A stretch of 64,000 nucleotides of DNA. Origin: Posidonia oceanica (taxonomy: Eukaryota > Streptophyta > Magnoliopsida > Alismatales > Posidoniaceae). The first letter of the stretch is position 1, and the number at the start of each line of letters is the position of its first letter. Positions 43,670 through 55,860 of this stretch are shown here, piece after piece. The notes beneath the pieces are model-generated. The model had not been told where the DNA came from and searched no databases. It worked only from the letters and a program-made list of their open reading frames with translations. Location: NCBI GenBank assembly GCA_037176725.1, contig JAZBRS010000013.1:5459001-5523000 (forward strand), read 5' to 3'. Made by a program: the position numbers and the translations under genes.

Positions 43670-45975
43670 TGTATGAACAAGAAGGGATGTAGTGTAGGAA
43701 ATTGGTACAAAAAGATCTCCAAGTACCTGTAATCAAAGCAGCGATCCATAAGGTCATAAACAGATATGTAACATTGACTGTCGAAGAAGTGGATGCGTGA
43801 TCGAAGGCAACAAAGCAGTTAATATGTAACAACTAGCAATTAGATCACAGAATTTAGGCACATTTAGTCATAGAGGGGCTTCGCCTACTCAGGGCGAAAT
43901 GGCACAAGGAAACACACTTGTCCTCGTCCGTACGGGGCGAGGAGATAAGTGAGAGAAACTTTGTCTGCCTGGGGCGAGGTCACACGAAGGACGGTAAGTG
44001 CTCCGTGGCTGAGTGTCCTGCCCAGGAGCCATTCAAAGTGGTTCTGGCCGAGATTCTGCTATTTAAACAAACTATAAGGGTCTTCTCGCAATTTTCCCAT
44101 GTACTGAGGCTTCTGGCAGTTGCTCCCTGACTTTTGTGCATTGACAAGGTCTGAAGAGCCCTCCTCGTGATTCCGGGGGGTTATGCTATAATTCTGTCTG
44201 AGATCGGAGCCGACTCGACACTCTTGCAAAAGCTGGGGGCCTATTTGCTGTTTCCGGGAATGCGAGGAGATGTGCCATTGTTCTGCTGGCTATGCTGTTT
44301 TGCTAGGTATATCTGCAGCTGACGCACTAACACTGAGCATGAATTGGGTTCTGCCAATTGTTGGAAGCAGATTTGGCACTTTTGCTAAAGCTGAGGACCT
44401 ATTCGCAGTTTCGCAAGACTACGAGGGGTATCTCGCAATTCCACCAAATGCCATTGCAATGATGCCCATTCCGGGGCATCTGTGATGTGGTGAGCGACGA
44501 TAGAGATCTCAGGTGCCTGTGACAAGCATGGCTGGAGTTTTTCCAGATTCAGGTGGTAGTTTGGTCCTTTCTGCAAAAGATAAGGGCTTATCTGCAATTT
44601 CATAGAAGAGAGGGGTTTTTCTGCAAATTCATCACTTGGAAGGCTTTTTTGATAATTGGCATTAGGTTCAGAGTTCATGACAAATTTTATTGAGCCATGG
44701 GATCCCAGCATAATACCGTGAAAGTTGGGGCTGCACCTGCAATTTTACTGGGTAAATTGCATTTTAGCCCCTGGATGAATTTTACCGGGAATGAACTGGA
44801 ATTTCAAAGCTCGCGGGCCCCACCAGCATAACCGCCTGCAATCGGCGCACGGTACCAGAATGCACCTCTTATTTGCCTAAGATCTCAACATAAGGCACTA
44901 CTCATTTATTTTTCAAAAATTTTCCTCAACTTACTCCCCCTCTTTCCTTTCTTTCTTTCTTCTCTTTTTTTTTCATTTCCTCCACCCCCTTTCAGCTCGT
45001 GCTTTCTTCTTCCTCTTTTCTTCCTTCTACTGCAATCGACGGTTGGGGCAACGGGGAGAGGCGTGCGGCGGCGGGTTGGTGCTCCGGTGACTGCGAGAAA
45101 TGGTACGCCTCTCTTCCCTTTCCATTTCATTTCTTCCTCCTCCACTCCATGGCAATGGTGGTAGTCAGGGGGCGTCGCCGGCAGCTTGGTCGACGGTGCA
45201 GCTGGAGTGGCACGACGGGCTTGGCGGCCATGGCAGACTAGCGGCACAGCGGGCTTGGGGGCCGGCGGATTGGTGCCGGCGGTTGGCGGCACGATGGGCT
45301 AGTGCCAGCGGTGTAGTGGGCTTTGGGGGTGCTGGGGGTTTGCTTGGGGGTACCAGCGGTGCGGCAGTGGTCTTGGCGGCCATGGCTCTGCTCCATCTCC
45401 CCCTCTTCTTCCTTTCCTCTCCTTTCTCTTTTTATTTCAGTCATTTATTCATTATCATTTTTTTTTTTTTGCAAAAAATTTGAATGTAGCTATAATTTCC
45501 ATTTTGCTTGATTCATGATGCCAGATATGCCTCCATGCTAGGAAAATCTTTATTTCTTTCTTTGAATGCCATACACATGCTATGTCTAGATGCCAATGAA
45601 CTGCATTTCTGTATTTTCTCAACTGTTCTGCCTGATATACACTGTTGATGGATGTGCTCCAATGTTGTAAACTGAATGACCCTCTGTTTTCTTGATCTCT
45701 GCCTATTATGCTGTGTTGGATATTTGTTTGCTTGTTAGGAAAATTTCTCATTTAGCTTTTCTGGATGCCACACGTGCATGCTTGAATGTTGAATGCTTTT
45801 AATTACCAAGCCCGACTCTGACTGTGACCGGGTTTGCACAAGTTTTTTTTTTTTTTGAAAATCTGACCATGTCGAGCTAATGTATGATTTTTCTTTCTTT
45901 TGAAATGCTGCTAAAACTTGGCTTTACCATGTTAATGGCTGGCTACCTAACTCTGACTTTTGCCTGCTTTGGCAG
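43670..45975 (+). other. Likely promoter, 5' UTR and leader intron of the antisense PMD gene
   Basis: No protein domain is seen. From 44060 to 44760 a degenerate motif (GGGCTTATCTGCAATTTC, GAGGGGTATCTCGCAATTCC, GGGTAAATTGCATTTTAGCC) recurs about seven times, roughly every 80-100 bp. A pyrimidine-rich tract at 44930-45020 precedes a GC-rich stretch (45020-45380), as in many plant 5' UTRs. A 3' splice site (TTTGGCAG, ending 45975) opens the first coding exon. Confidence 0.45.
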
Positions 45976-48287
45976 TTTGACTCGGAGTATGTTGGTACGA
46001 GTTCCCAGATGGTGAGTGGGTCTAGTCCGAGCTCGTGGTCTCGGAGCCGAGGGGCTTCGAGCTCTCGGGTGTCCCACGGTGCTTCCAGTTCGCGGGGTTC
46101 TCGCGAGAGTTCTGGTAGTCCTAAGCCAGTGATTCTCTGAGAGGTGAGCTTTAGTTTTTGCTTTGTTTCTGCTTTCTGCTTTGCCGACTGGAACCTGATG
46201 CTGGTCTTCTATTTAACAGGAGGCCGGGAATTACAGCGGTCGTTTACTCAACGACAACCATATTTGTAGTCGGGATGACTTTGTGGTAAGCCTGCTTCCC
46301 TTATGCTAATGGTTTATTAACTTTGGATGCCTGTTAAGTTGCTATTTTTTCTTTTGTTGTTTAACAGCTTGGTGTGGTCAGGCGGGTGATGTGGTGTAGC
46401 TGGGTACCCATGCTGGATCATTTCCGGCGTCTTCCCGAGTTCCTCCAGGATTTTCTGCTGCACCGCAGTCCCTTCGGGAGTTTCCTTCGGATCCTAGCAA
46501 TCCATGGCCACTATCAGTTCTTCTAGGCATTGGCGGAGCGGTGGCGGCACGAGATTCACACCTTCCATTTCCCATACGAGGAAATGACTGTTCTGTTGGA
46601 CCACTAGGCCCTACTGATGGGGCAGAGCTTCGGTGGCGAGCCGATTGTCAGGAAGGCGGCACAGGGATTTTCAAAGGTGCCACAGCTACTAGGGCGGGAG
46701 GCCCCCAAGATGGTCCACACAACCTACTGTCTCACTTTGCAGTGGATATGAGAGTGGCCTCTGTTCTGGCTGGACCTTGTGCCTGGCTCGAGGGAGGCTG
46801 GCTATGTTCTTCACCATTTCCTGCACGAGCTGCTCGGGTTGATCTTCTACGAGTCATCCGGCTACTGCATTCACGCAGATTGGCTGGTATATCTTGCAGA
46901 TGTGGAGCAGCTCAGGCAGTACGACTGGGGTGGCACCAGCTACGCCAACCTCCTTTGCGGGCTTGACGAGGTGGTCTACCAGAACAGCCGCTCCTACATC
47001 GGCTTATACCCGCTGCTGATGGTAAGCTTCTGCCCAACCTTGATATTTGCTTGTCTGTTTAATTTTCTGCTTATTCTGCAACTTGTATTAACTGTTTAAC
47101 TGTTGCTTTGGCAGTACTGGGCTATTGAGCATGTCTAGTGGGGCCATTACTTCCTCTGCCTCTGCCCTGAGCTGTTGCCGCTTCCTCGACAGTTGTGCGA
47201 GCCAGACCACTGTGCCGCCTCGGGGGTGTACAATTACGAGGCCTACCGGTACTTGCCGGACCTGGTAGACCTAGAGGAGGTGAGCATAGAAATAATTTGC
47301 TTTATTTCTGCTTGAATAGCTGCTTAAGAAAATCATTTTGACACCTGGCTGTTATTTTTGCTCACAGGTGACGCTACGGCCCTTTATTCGCTATGAGGGG
47401 CTTGACTGGGCTCCACTAGAGTCTACCTGGGCACTGAGGAGAAAGCAAACGCGATTATTCTGTTTGAAGAAGTCTGCGTATTACCTACCGGGCCGTGTCC
47501 ACCACCAGTTCACGGGTGAGTTTGGCATCCCGCTGCCTCCTCCGGAGGACATGGCGTTGCGGACGGCAACCCGTGCTGCTGCCCACCTGTCGGTCTCCAC
47601 TGCTCTGGGTGGTAGGAGTCGATATACCATCCGGGAGGCCAACCAAGAGGATTACCTCAAGTGGTTTCGGCAGGTGGAGCGGCCGTATCTGTTCCTCGAG
47701 GAGCTGAGGGAGAGCCAGAGGGCTTTGTGGTACTTCGAGGATTGGTCCGCGGTAATCTGTCTTTCCCCTGTTATAAACTGCTTATTCTGTGGTTGGCATG
47801 TTCTGATCTACTTTTTGACTTGTTGTAGAGCTTCGAGGTGACAATGGCGGCTTTTTACCAAAAGATGCACCGAGCGCGGGTAAGTAATGCAATTTAAGCG
47901 CTTTAAGTTCCATAAAATTTATATTGCCCTGCTTCTGACACCTTGTGTTTTCTGAAACAGGCACGACGCGAGTTGGCACTTGTCCCGGTAAGTTTTTAAA
48001 TGAAATTGCAATTACCGTGTACCCTACTGGTTTTGACAGCTGTTGTGTTTACATTTTAGGTTCCCGCTGTCAATACTGAGTCGAGTGGCGAGTTCAGCCT
48101 TGACCTCAACCAGGAGGATGTATCAGATCCTGAGTACCAGGTAGGGGCGGGAGGTGCTGTTCCGGGCCCGTCGCAGTCCCAGGTTACCTCTGCTAGGTAT
48201 GCTCGGTGGTTGCGCCGGAGAGCAGCTCGGCAGATCACAGCTTGACAGAATATAGCTAGCACCGACTCTGACGAGGAGGATGACTAG
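45976..48287 (+). pseudogene. Plant mobile domain (PMD, MAIN-like) gene, 8 exons, antisense to D2
   Basis: Exons read as 45976-46143, 46220-46285, 46368-47021, 47115-47279, 47368-47751, 47829-47879, 47961-47987 and 48060-48287. All seven introns are GT-AG and phase 0, and every exon is a multiple of three (1743 nt in total). Exon 1 is a Ser/Arg-rich tail. Exon 3 holds the PMD core: FRRLPEFLQDFLLHRSPFGS, ALAERWRHEIHTFHFPYEEM and a GEPI-type motif. Exons 4-5 continue it (LRPFIRYEGLDWAPL, RTIREAN-like, YLKWF). Exon 8 ends in an acidic DEEDD tail. Six in-frame stops (exons 1, 3, 4, 8) look like C-to-T losses. PMD proteins occur as host genes (MAIN/MAIL) and in transposons. Antisense extra ORFs between pol and 3' LTR are known in Tat elements. 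Confidence 0.8.
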
Positions 48288-49639
48288 GGCGTGACCGGCC
48301 CGTTGTAGTTTAGCTTTGCTTTATTGCCAGCTTGAGTGTACTTTAAAATTTTTGTAAACTATAAGCGATCGCTTAAGTAAACTGTTAATGTAAACTGGCT
48401 GTGTAGACTGTTTAATTGATTCTAAATGCAATCTACCTTTGCAACAACCTGTATTGTGTGCTTGTGTATTCTTTGGATGAGTGTATGGCTTTGGTTAGCA
48501 GGTATGTGAAGAATTTACACCGGTTGGGGCAAGCCGGGAGAAGCAAGCAGAACTCTGTGATTTTACAGTAAATCACGTGCACCCTTTACGCGCAGGGTTT
48601 ACGTGCAACAGTAAAATTTGCCTGGATTTTTGGGCCACGCGGCTGGCCTATTCTCCAAGTGTCTATATCTTCTTTGCAGTGCCTTGGCCGAAGTACTGTC
48701 CCATGCCGAGTTGGGCCTTGCAAAGGGGGAGGGATGAAACAGAAGTACTAGTGTTTGATAAATGCATGAATGATATATGCTTCTTTTTTTGTTGTTGTCC
48801 TCAGCATATGGAGTGCTCGACGCCTGCTGCAGAGGAGGAGAGTGGTCTCTAACTCACTGGACTCTACTCAGATTCCTAACTTGCTGGTGGCATTCTGGAA
48901 TAGGTGATGGTTTCGGGATTTTAATGTTAAGATGATGATGAGGTAAGGGCAGGCTTCATGCCAAACTCTTAAGGACCTACACCTACTTTTTTCATTTTTT
49001 CTTGTTTCTTTTGCTCCCACATAGACGTGCAAGTTTCCCCTATCCCTAGCTTAGAGGTAATGGGCACCTGGTTCGAGGCTGGGGAGCTACTTGCTAGACA
49101 GGGGTGGCTAGGCCCTGTGGGATTTGTGGATTTCCTAGGCGTGAACTTCGACTCCTCTCCAAGGTAAGTAGGAGGGATGGGGTCATACTGCACGCCTCTA
49201 TCTCTAGGGCCGACTCCTATCTTCGTCTTCTATTTTATTTCTTTCTTTTTACGCCCATGCTTAGACATGTATTCTTTTTCTAGCTCACTCTCACTCACAC
49301 CCTAGCATTTTATATCCCTCGGGAGGTGCAAGTCTTAGAGGGTTTGGGCATTTCGCCTGTTCTCACTAAGTGGTGGCTCCCTCACTGGTTAGGACATCTA
49401 CGTAGTGTCAGGTGAGGTAGAGCAGACTCTTTCTGAAGCAGGCAAGCACTTCCGATTTCATCATCGGGCTATGATTACAATGCATGTGCTATCTCTTTTC
49501 TTTTTTCTCTTTTTTTTTTTCTTTTTCTCTTCCTTTTTTTTTTTGTCTGACAGATAAACATGGCTAATAAAAAGAATGCATGAAGATGCTAAAATGTATG
49601 CAAATGGAAAGGAGGGGGTTTTGCAAGGCGAGGGTGCAA
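48288..49639 (-). other. Spacer between antisense gene and pol of D2
   Basis: The part 48540-48610 has TTTACGCGCAGGGTTTACGTG repeats resembling the D2 LTR motif. The part 48950-49400 matches D1 35390-35849. A T-rich tract (TTTTCTCTTTTTTTTTTTC) lies at 49495-49550. No gene is seen; 48288-48540 is probably the 3' UTR of the antisense gene. Confidence 0.55.
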
Positions 49640-51109
49640 CCTCGGTCATTGGTAGTACTTCTTAAGGTAGCATGACTTGACTGGTTCTGATTGCTCAACC
49701 TGGTCCATGTCCTCAAGAATGGCAGCACTGCCAGAGAAGATCTGCTTGACCACAAAGGGGCCGCGCCAGTTGGGCTAGAAATTGCCTCGACCGTCTGGAA
49801 GGTGGATGGCTCGCAAGACGAGATCCCCTGGCTGGAAGCTCCTGGGCCTAACCTTCTTCTGGTATTCTCTGGCCGCTCACTTTTGATAGCACTGGGCATG
49901 ATGCATGGCTTGCAGCCTATGCTCATCAATCAGGTTTAGCTGGATGCAGCGGTCTTCGACCCATTCTGCCTCTTCCAGCTCAGCTTCTTGTAGGATCCGC
50001 AGTGAGGGGATCTCTACTTCAACGGGCAGCACCGCCTCCATGCCGTATGCCAATGAATATCGGGTTGCTCCTGTCGAGGTCCGAATTGACGTTCTATATG
50101 CCCAGAGTGCGTATGGAAGCTTGTCATGCCAGTCCCTGTGGGTTTCTGCCATCTTCTTCACGATCTTCACAATGTTCCTGTTGGTAGACTCCACTACTCC
50201 GTTCATCTGAGGCCGATAAGGCAAGGACCTGTGATGTTCTATCTTGAAGCTCTGGAGGTATTCCTCGATCCTCTTAGCTGTGAAATTCGTGCCATTGTCA
50301 GAGATGAGGGAGTGTGGGACCCTATACCGGGCGATGATGTTGTTTCTGATGAACTTTTCCATTGCCACGGCTGTGACAGTCTTGTAAGAGGCTGCTTCCA
50401 CCCACTTAGTGAAGTAGTCAATCGCCACGAGGATGAAGCGATGACCATTCGAGGCAGCAGGATATATAGTGTCGATGACATCAATCCCCCAGGTGGAGAA
50501 AGGCCTTGGCGACGACATATTGTGCAACTGTTGTGGGGGAGCATGGATGAAGTTCCCATGGATTTGGCAGCTATGACATCTGCGCACAAACTGGCAGCAG
50601 TCTGCCTCCATGGTTGACCAGAAGTAGCTTTGGAGCATAATCTTCTTGGCCAGCAACACGCCGTTCATATGAGGGCCATAGGTCCCTGCATGTACTTGAA
50701 GCATCAGCGTGTCAGCCTCTGTCTTGTCCAAGCAGCATAGGAGCATCTGGTTGTAGGATCTTCTGTACAGATGTCCCGCTCCCATCACATATTTTGACGC
50801 CAGACGCGTCAAAACCTTTCTGTCTGCTACTGAGGCATAAGGTTGAAGGAGGCCAAATTCCAGGAAGACCTTAATGTCATGGTACCATGGTTGCTCCTCT
50901 TCTGGATCTGCCTCTTCTATACTCATGCAATGCGTAGACTGTTCCATGCAGGTAATTGATACATCCACTACACAGTCTTCAGGTATGCTGAGCCAGGACG
51001 CCAAGGTTGCTAATGCATCTGCATATGCATTCCTTGTTCTGTTCATGTACGTGAAGCGGATGCTTTCAAATTCTTCTATCAACTTTAGCAGGTACTCGTG
51101 ATATGGCAC
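49640..51109 (-). pseudogene. End of second RNase H and integrase of D2
   Basis: A 410-codon frame is open from 51109 to 49877. It starts in the last part of the second RNase H (FTYMNRTRNAYADALATLAS). Integrase follows: zinc residues HAGTYGPH and CHSC, core WGIDVIDTIYP, LISDNGTNF and NGVVESTNRN, so the D,D,E triad is intact. Helical LPYALWAYRTSIRTSTGATR leads to the C-terminal part, which continues past a stop at 49877 (FQPGDLVLRAI, NWRGPF) to about 49640. Integrase would insert the cDNA into the host genome. This is the best-preserved coding segment of the window. Confidence 0.92.
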
Positions 51110-51479
51110 AAGCTTGGGATCTTTTGGAAGAGGAACTACATTGGGTCATGCCGACATAAAAAGCTGAACTGGGTACACCATCATGTAGTGCCTTAGTTTC
51201 TGTGCGGCCCAGACAAGAGATAGGTAGGTTTTCTCCATAGTGCTATACTTAGCTTCGCAATCATTAAATTTCTTGCTCAGGTAATAGATGGCACGCTCCT
51301 TTCTACCCGATTCATCATGTTGGCCCAAGACTGTGCCCATGGAATGCTGCGTGGTAGAAAGGTAGAGAAGTAGAGGTCTCCCTGAAGTGGGAGGAACCAA
51401 AACAGGAGTCTTGATTAGGAGCTGCTTGATCTTGTCAAATGCAGCTTGACACTCCTCGCTCTAGTTAATCTGTGCATTC
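51110..51479 (-). pseudogene. RNase H of D2, with internal deletion
   Basis: The segment begins AAFDKIKQLLIKTPVLVPPT and includes LLLYLSTTQHSMGTVLGQHD, AIYYLSKKFND and LVWAAQKLRHYMMVY. After about QLFMSA (near 51150) it passes directly into DPKLVPYHEYLLKLIEEF, which belongs near the end of the second RNase H. The end of the first RNase H, the connector and the catalytic start of the second, expected to total well over 100 residues, are absent. The junction lies around 51115-51150. Confidence 0.8.
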
Positions 51480-52690
51480 TTTCTCAGGAGCTTGAAAATC
51501 GGTTCGCAGATGGGTGTAAGCTGCGCAATGAACCGGCTGATATACTGCGAATGCCCCAACAATCCTCGGACCTCCTTTTTAGTTCTGGGGGGTGGCATTT
51601 CTACGATGGCTTTTGCCTTGCTCGAGTCCACCTCAATTCCCCTTTGGCTGACAATATATCCCAGGAGTTTTCCGGATGACACCTCGAATACACATTTGCT
51701 AGGGTTGAGACATAGCTTGTATCTTCTCAAGTGGTCAAAGTGCTTCTTCAGACAGACGAGGTGATCCTTGGGCTCTTTGGACTTGGCGATCATACTGTCC
51801 ACGTAGACCTAAACTTCTTGGTGCATGAGGTCATGGAACAGTGCTATCATTGCCCTCTGTTAAGTTGCTCCAGCGTTCTTGAGCCCAAACGGCATAACTT
51901 GATAGCAGAAGACTCCCCAGGGAGTGATAAAGGATGTCTTTTCCATGTCCTCTTCTGCCATTCTAATTTGATTGTAGCCAGAGAAACCGTCCATAAAGGA
52001 GAGCATTTTGTGCCTTACAGTGTTGTCGACTAGGACGTCAATGTGCGACAGTGGGAAATCATCCTTGGGACTCACCTTGTTCAGGTCCCTATAGTCGATG
52101 CACATGCGAACTCAGCTGTCTTTCTTGGGCACTGGCACAACATTTGCAAGCCATTCTGGGTATAGAACGACTTTGAGAAAACTGACATTGTACTGCTTTA
52201 TGATCTCCTCCTTGATCTTGAGCAGCCACTGGGGTCACCATCTCCTTAGCTTCTGCTTCACTGGCTTCGCATCTGACTTCAGTGGCAGGTTGTGCACTAC
52301 TATCTCGACGTCGAGGCCAACCATGTCTTCATAACTCCAAGCGAAGACGTCTGCATATTCCCTGAGGAATGCTATAAACTCTGCTTTGGCCTAGTGTGAC
52401 AGTTGGGTGCTAATGCGGACCTCTTTGACATCCTTCGCTGTGCCAATGTTGATAACCTCCGTCTTTTCTTCGACGTGGAGGTTCGGGCCTTTTGGATCAT
52501 CGTCGTAGGGCTGGAACTCAAGCGATGGTTCATCATTCTCATCTATGCCTGCATCATCCTCCTCTCCATATGCAATGAGTTTTGAGAGGATCTCCTTCTT
52601 GAAAGTGGGGTCTATGATATCGAAGGAGTGGATGTGTTCCGCTTCCTGGCCTTGATGACGCCTCAGAATGGTCACACTCACCCGAGTGTT
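51480..52690 (-). pseudogene. Reverse transcriptase of D2
   Basis: Upstream linker 52681-52391 (DDAGIDENDEPSLEFQPYDD). RT proper follows: FAWSYEDMVGLD, AKPVKQKLRRW-stop, LKVVLYPEWLANVVPVPKKD, MCIDYRDLNKVSPKDDFPLS, MLSFMDGFSGYNQIRMAEED, FGLKNAGAT, then VYVDSMIAKS and GYIVSQRGIEVD. The catalytic YVDD box reads YVDS (near 51800), losing the second Asp. Stops interrupt at about 52390, 52250, 52120, 51850 and 51820. RT copies the element RNA into cDNA. Confidence 0.9.
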
Positions 52691-54480
52691 TCTGTATTCT
52701 CAGCGCGCGACCTCTGCTTTAGCGGTCTCTGGACTCGTCGGCTGATTTGTCTCCTCTGTCTGTACTGTTGCTGCTACTACTGCTTGGGCTGCTATCTCTA
52801 TTGCTATCTCCTCCTCCGCATTTTCTGATGTACTTGCGGGGGGTATGTCGGACTGGGAGCTGTCCTCAGGGTGACTGATCTGCGTATTGTCGCCTATAGC
52901 ACTACCCGAGTGGGGCATGTGCTGTATGAACCATCTAGACCCGCCTCTCGGCTGCAGAGTGATTAACTGATTTAGTCTAGTGGGTGCTGCTGTTGTGGCT
53001 TCTTCCAAGGCCATAACAGATGGATGGTCTTGCTATGGGGAGGGATCTGTGATTACGGCTTTCCCTTTCTTCACCGCATGTTGCACTGCGGCATCCTTCG
53101 CTAGTGCCATAAGCTGTTCTTGGAATAGTAGTTCCAAGTCTCCAAGCATGTTGTCTACCATGGCCTGTGTGGTCACTCCCTCCTCGTCATCTGAGGGTAG
53201 GTCGACATAGTAGGTGCTAGCGGCCTCTAGCTCTTGCTTGGCTGCTTCCTCGCCAGCGTGCGTGCCTCTGGCTGTTAGCTGCACTGCTGCTTGGAGTGTT
53301 TGCTCTACTATCGGCTGTGCTAATTGACTGACCAACTGATCTTCTGGTGCAGTTGACTGCGGCGTTGCGGCGATTAGGGATGCAAACAGGCTAGCCAGTG
53401 GTGCAACTAGCGGGTGTGCTGCCAAGGTCACTGCTGTGGCTGGAGGGGAGATAGGAGCGCTCCTTTGGAGGGCTGATAGCTGGACGGTTACCCTGGGCAG
53501 CAAAGCGCCTACGTCCATGGGTGATAGTGGTTGTATGGTTGGAGATGCTCTGGGGGCCAACCACAAGACTTGATTTACTGAGGCAGATGGCTGTGTGGCT
53601 GTTGGAGCCACCTACGTTGCTTGTGGTGCTGCTGATGAAGTGGGTTAAGTCACGATGCTGCCTGAACTGGCTGACTGAGCCGCCGGAAAGGGTGATTGTT
53701 GTGCTAGTGCGGCTACGGCCGCGAGTGGACTGGTGAGTGGTGCCTGAGGGTGTGCTCCTAACCCTGGCGCTGATGCTATGACTGTCGGAGGTGCTAGTGA
53801 AACTGCAGAAGTGGGAGAGACTGTCAACTCTGACACAGGTCTCGCTGATTCTGTCACTGTATCAGTAGAAGGGAGGGTCAGACAAACTAACTGAGGTGTT
53901 GCCGGGCTAGATTGGACATCACTGCTGGTCCGGACGGCTTCCACTGTGCCAGACTGCTCCTCATCTGAGTAGTAGTCCTCTATGCAGACCCACTCCCTGT
54001 CGGAAGTGGGGGGCTCTAGCACGGTGCTTGCTATGCTGTAACTTGGCTTCTGTCCGGATCAAGGGCACCTGCGCTGGTGAAGTTAGTGAGGTCCCGAGGG
54101 ATAGCAATATTTTGGTTCCTCGGATGGGGGAGCTCGTCTTCGTGGGGTTGGCAGTCGTACCCCAGACCTTCAGAGTCTCTTCGTTCTCTGGCTGTGATCG
54201 GCTCGACAATCCCTTGGCCGTACCATCCGAGTGGCGTTCCCATCACATAGCCCCACCTGTGACAGAGATTTTCGACCATCTGAAAAGGGTTGCTGTGAAT
54301 GGCCATGGAACTGACACGTTCAAGATCAGGGATATAGTTAACCGGCTCAAACCGATTAACGTGGTACAAGGTATCAGAGAGGTCGGGGTCAAACTGGACA
54401 GTTTGTGAGGAGACAGAAGAAACTGCCTCAATCCGCTCCTTCTCAAAGTTTTCCGCCATGACAACGATGACATCGTCGCC
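52691..54480 (-). pseudogene. Linker of D2 polyprotein with G-patch-like segment
   Basis: Several open blocks on the minus strand (54459-54031, 54022-53645, 53611-53033, 53014-52700) are rich in Ala, Pro, Thr, Ser and Gln, and are probably disordered. Near 54250 the segment GTPLGWYGQGIVEPITARER followed by SEGLGYDCQP resembles a degraded G-patch, at the same position as in A. Stops and frameshifts separate the blocks. Confidence 0.6.
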
Positions 54481-54807
54481 CTAGCGGAACTTGATCATGC
54501 GATGGAGGGTCGAGGGGATGACTTGATGCTTGTGCAGCCAAGGGCACCCAAGCAGAAGGTTGAAATTAGGCTTCAAGTCGATAATGTAGAATTCCACATC
54601 GAATGCGACTGGGCCAATAGTAGGGGGAATAATCAGGATCCCTAAGGAGTCATGGTGTGTGTTATCAAAAGCTGTCATTTCCTTTATAACTGGCGTGATA
54701 TCCTCAGCTTTGAATCCGAGCTTTATTGCTGTACGTAAGGGACAGACGTTAAGGCCTGAACCATTATCAACCAGCGAAAGGGGAATGCGAAAGTTCTTAA
54801 ACTGCAC
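54481..54807 (-). pseudogene. Aspartic protease of D2
   Basis: The frame reads FRIPLSLVDNGSGLNVCPLR, then FDNTHHDSLGILIIPPTIGP and FNLLLGCPWLHKHQVIPSTL. This is the protease form typical of Tat/Ogre (D-x-GS, then LLLG-x-PW), with DNGS in place of DTGA. Only one protease-like domain is seen in D2, unlike A. The frame is open for 108 codons. Confidence 0.85.
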
Positions 54808-55860
54808 CGTGACAAATAGGGGTTGGTTATGATTAGTCCCCGCCGAAGGCAGCTCATCATTCGAGAAGGAGATGACCTAGGGTTCCATGATCATACCCAC
54901 CATGCTTTCCAGGGTTGCGGGCTCAATGGTTTGGGACACATGGGTGGCTTGGAACACGAGGAGAAAAGCTTCTCGGTGCTCAGCAGACGTATGGATAAGG
55001 TCCCAGATAGAGATGTCAGCCTTGAGTTTTTTGAGCTGGGCAGTGATATCAGCTATAGGCTGGTCTTTTTTGGTGGGGGCAGAGGGCAAGGAGGTGGAAG
55101 GTTGGGTGGGATTCTCTGCCGTTGAAGGTTTGGTGGGTTGCTTTGCTGGTGGAGTGGGTTCTGGATGGCTAGGCCTAGCTGCCGGTGCTGTAGGCTTGTA
55201 AACCCTCCCCGATCACGTGACCTCCATGCACATCTCTGTGGCGTAGCCATATGGTACGCGATGGGTGTCCCTAGTCAGGTTAATAACCAGGGGAGCATGA
55301 GCTGCGAGCTCAAGAGGGGTAGCTGGGATATTTACTGGATGGTGGGGGGATTGGGGATGCTGCTGAGAAGGCCGCGAGGGTTCTGGCTGGGGCCTAGCTA
55401 GCAGACAAACAGGTGGTTGAGCTTGGGGTTGCATGGTGGGTTGCGCAGTAGAGCGCTCCGGCTTGGCATCTAGACGGATCATATGGATCCCCGACTCGGA
55501 GTTGGCAACTGCCGCAGAATAGAGGGAGGAGGGAAAAGGTTTAGAAATATCATGGATGAGAACAGAGGGGTCCACCACAGACGTAGCGGACCCGGAGGGG
55601 AAGACGGAATGTACTCCTGAAGTCCCCGTGGCTCCCGGGCTAGAATGCTCTAGTAAGGGCTGGTGGACAATGCTAGAATGCGAGGGTGCTAATCTTGATG
55701 CAGTGGTAGATGCTGGTGGAGCTGCGGAAGTAAATGTGACCTCCTATGCGTTGATAATGATGACCTTTCGGTTGATCAAATCCTGAATGGCGCCCTGTAA
55801 AGTGAAGCAACTATCCGTCAAGTGCCCTACAACTCAATGGAAGTTGCAAAATAGATTCGC
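54808..55860 (-). pseudogene. C-terminal gag and protease lead-in of D2
   Basis: The block near 55855-55760 reads HLTDSCFTLQGAIQDLINRK, the Cys/His-containing C-terminal segment of Tat gag. A Pro/Gln-rich linker follows (about 55700-55110). Then ITAQLKKLKADISIWDLIHT precedes the protease. The gag N-terminal half is missing: at about 55860 the sequence changes to A-type sequence. Confidence 0.75.

Larger units (their letters stand above)
35850..55860 (-). mobile_element. Element D2: Tat/Ogre-type retrotransposon, lacking its 5' end
   Basis: Order on the minus strand: gag C-terminal part (55860 down), protease, G-patch linker, RT, RNase H, integrase, spacer, antisense PMD gene (plus strand), DUF7745-like ORF, tandem arrays, PPT, 3' LTR (39297-35850). 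The 5' LTR and N-terminal gag are missing. CCTGG precedes the LTR (35845-35849), with no partner copy. The element is nested in D1. Confidence 0.85.

Noticed and set aside
45976..48287. PMD gene as an ordinary host gene
   Set aside because: It lies between D2 pol and D2 3' UTR, which are both clearly retrotransposon, and carries six in-frame stops. An insertion independent of D2 cannot be excluded, but no target duplication was seen.
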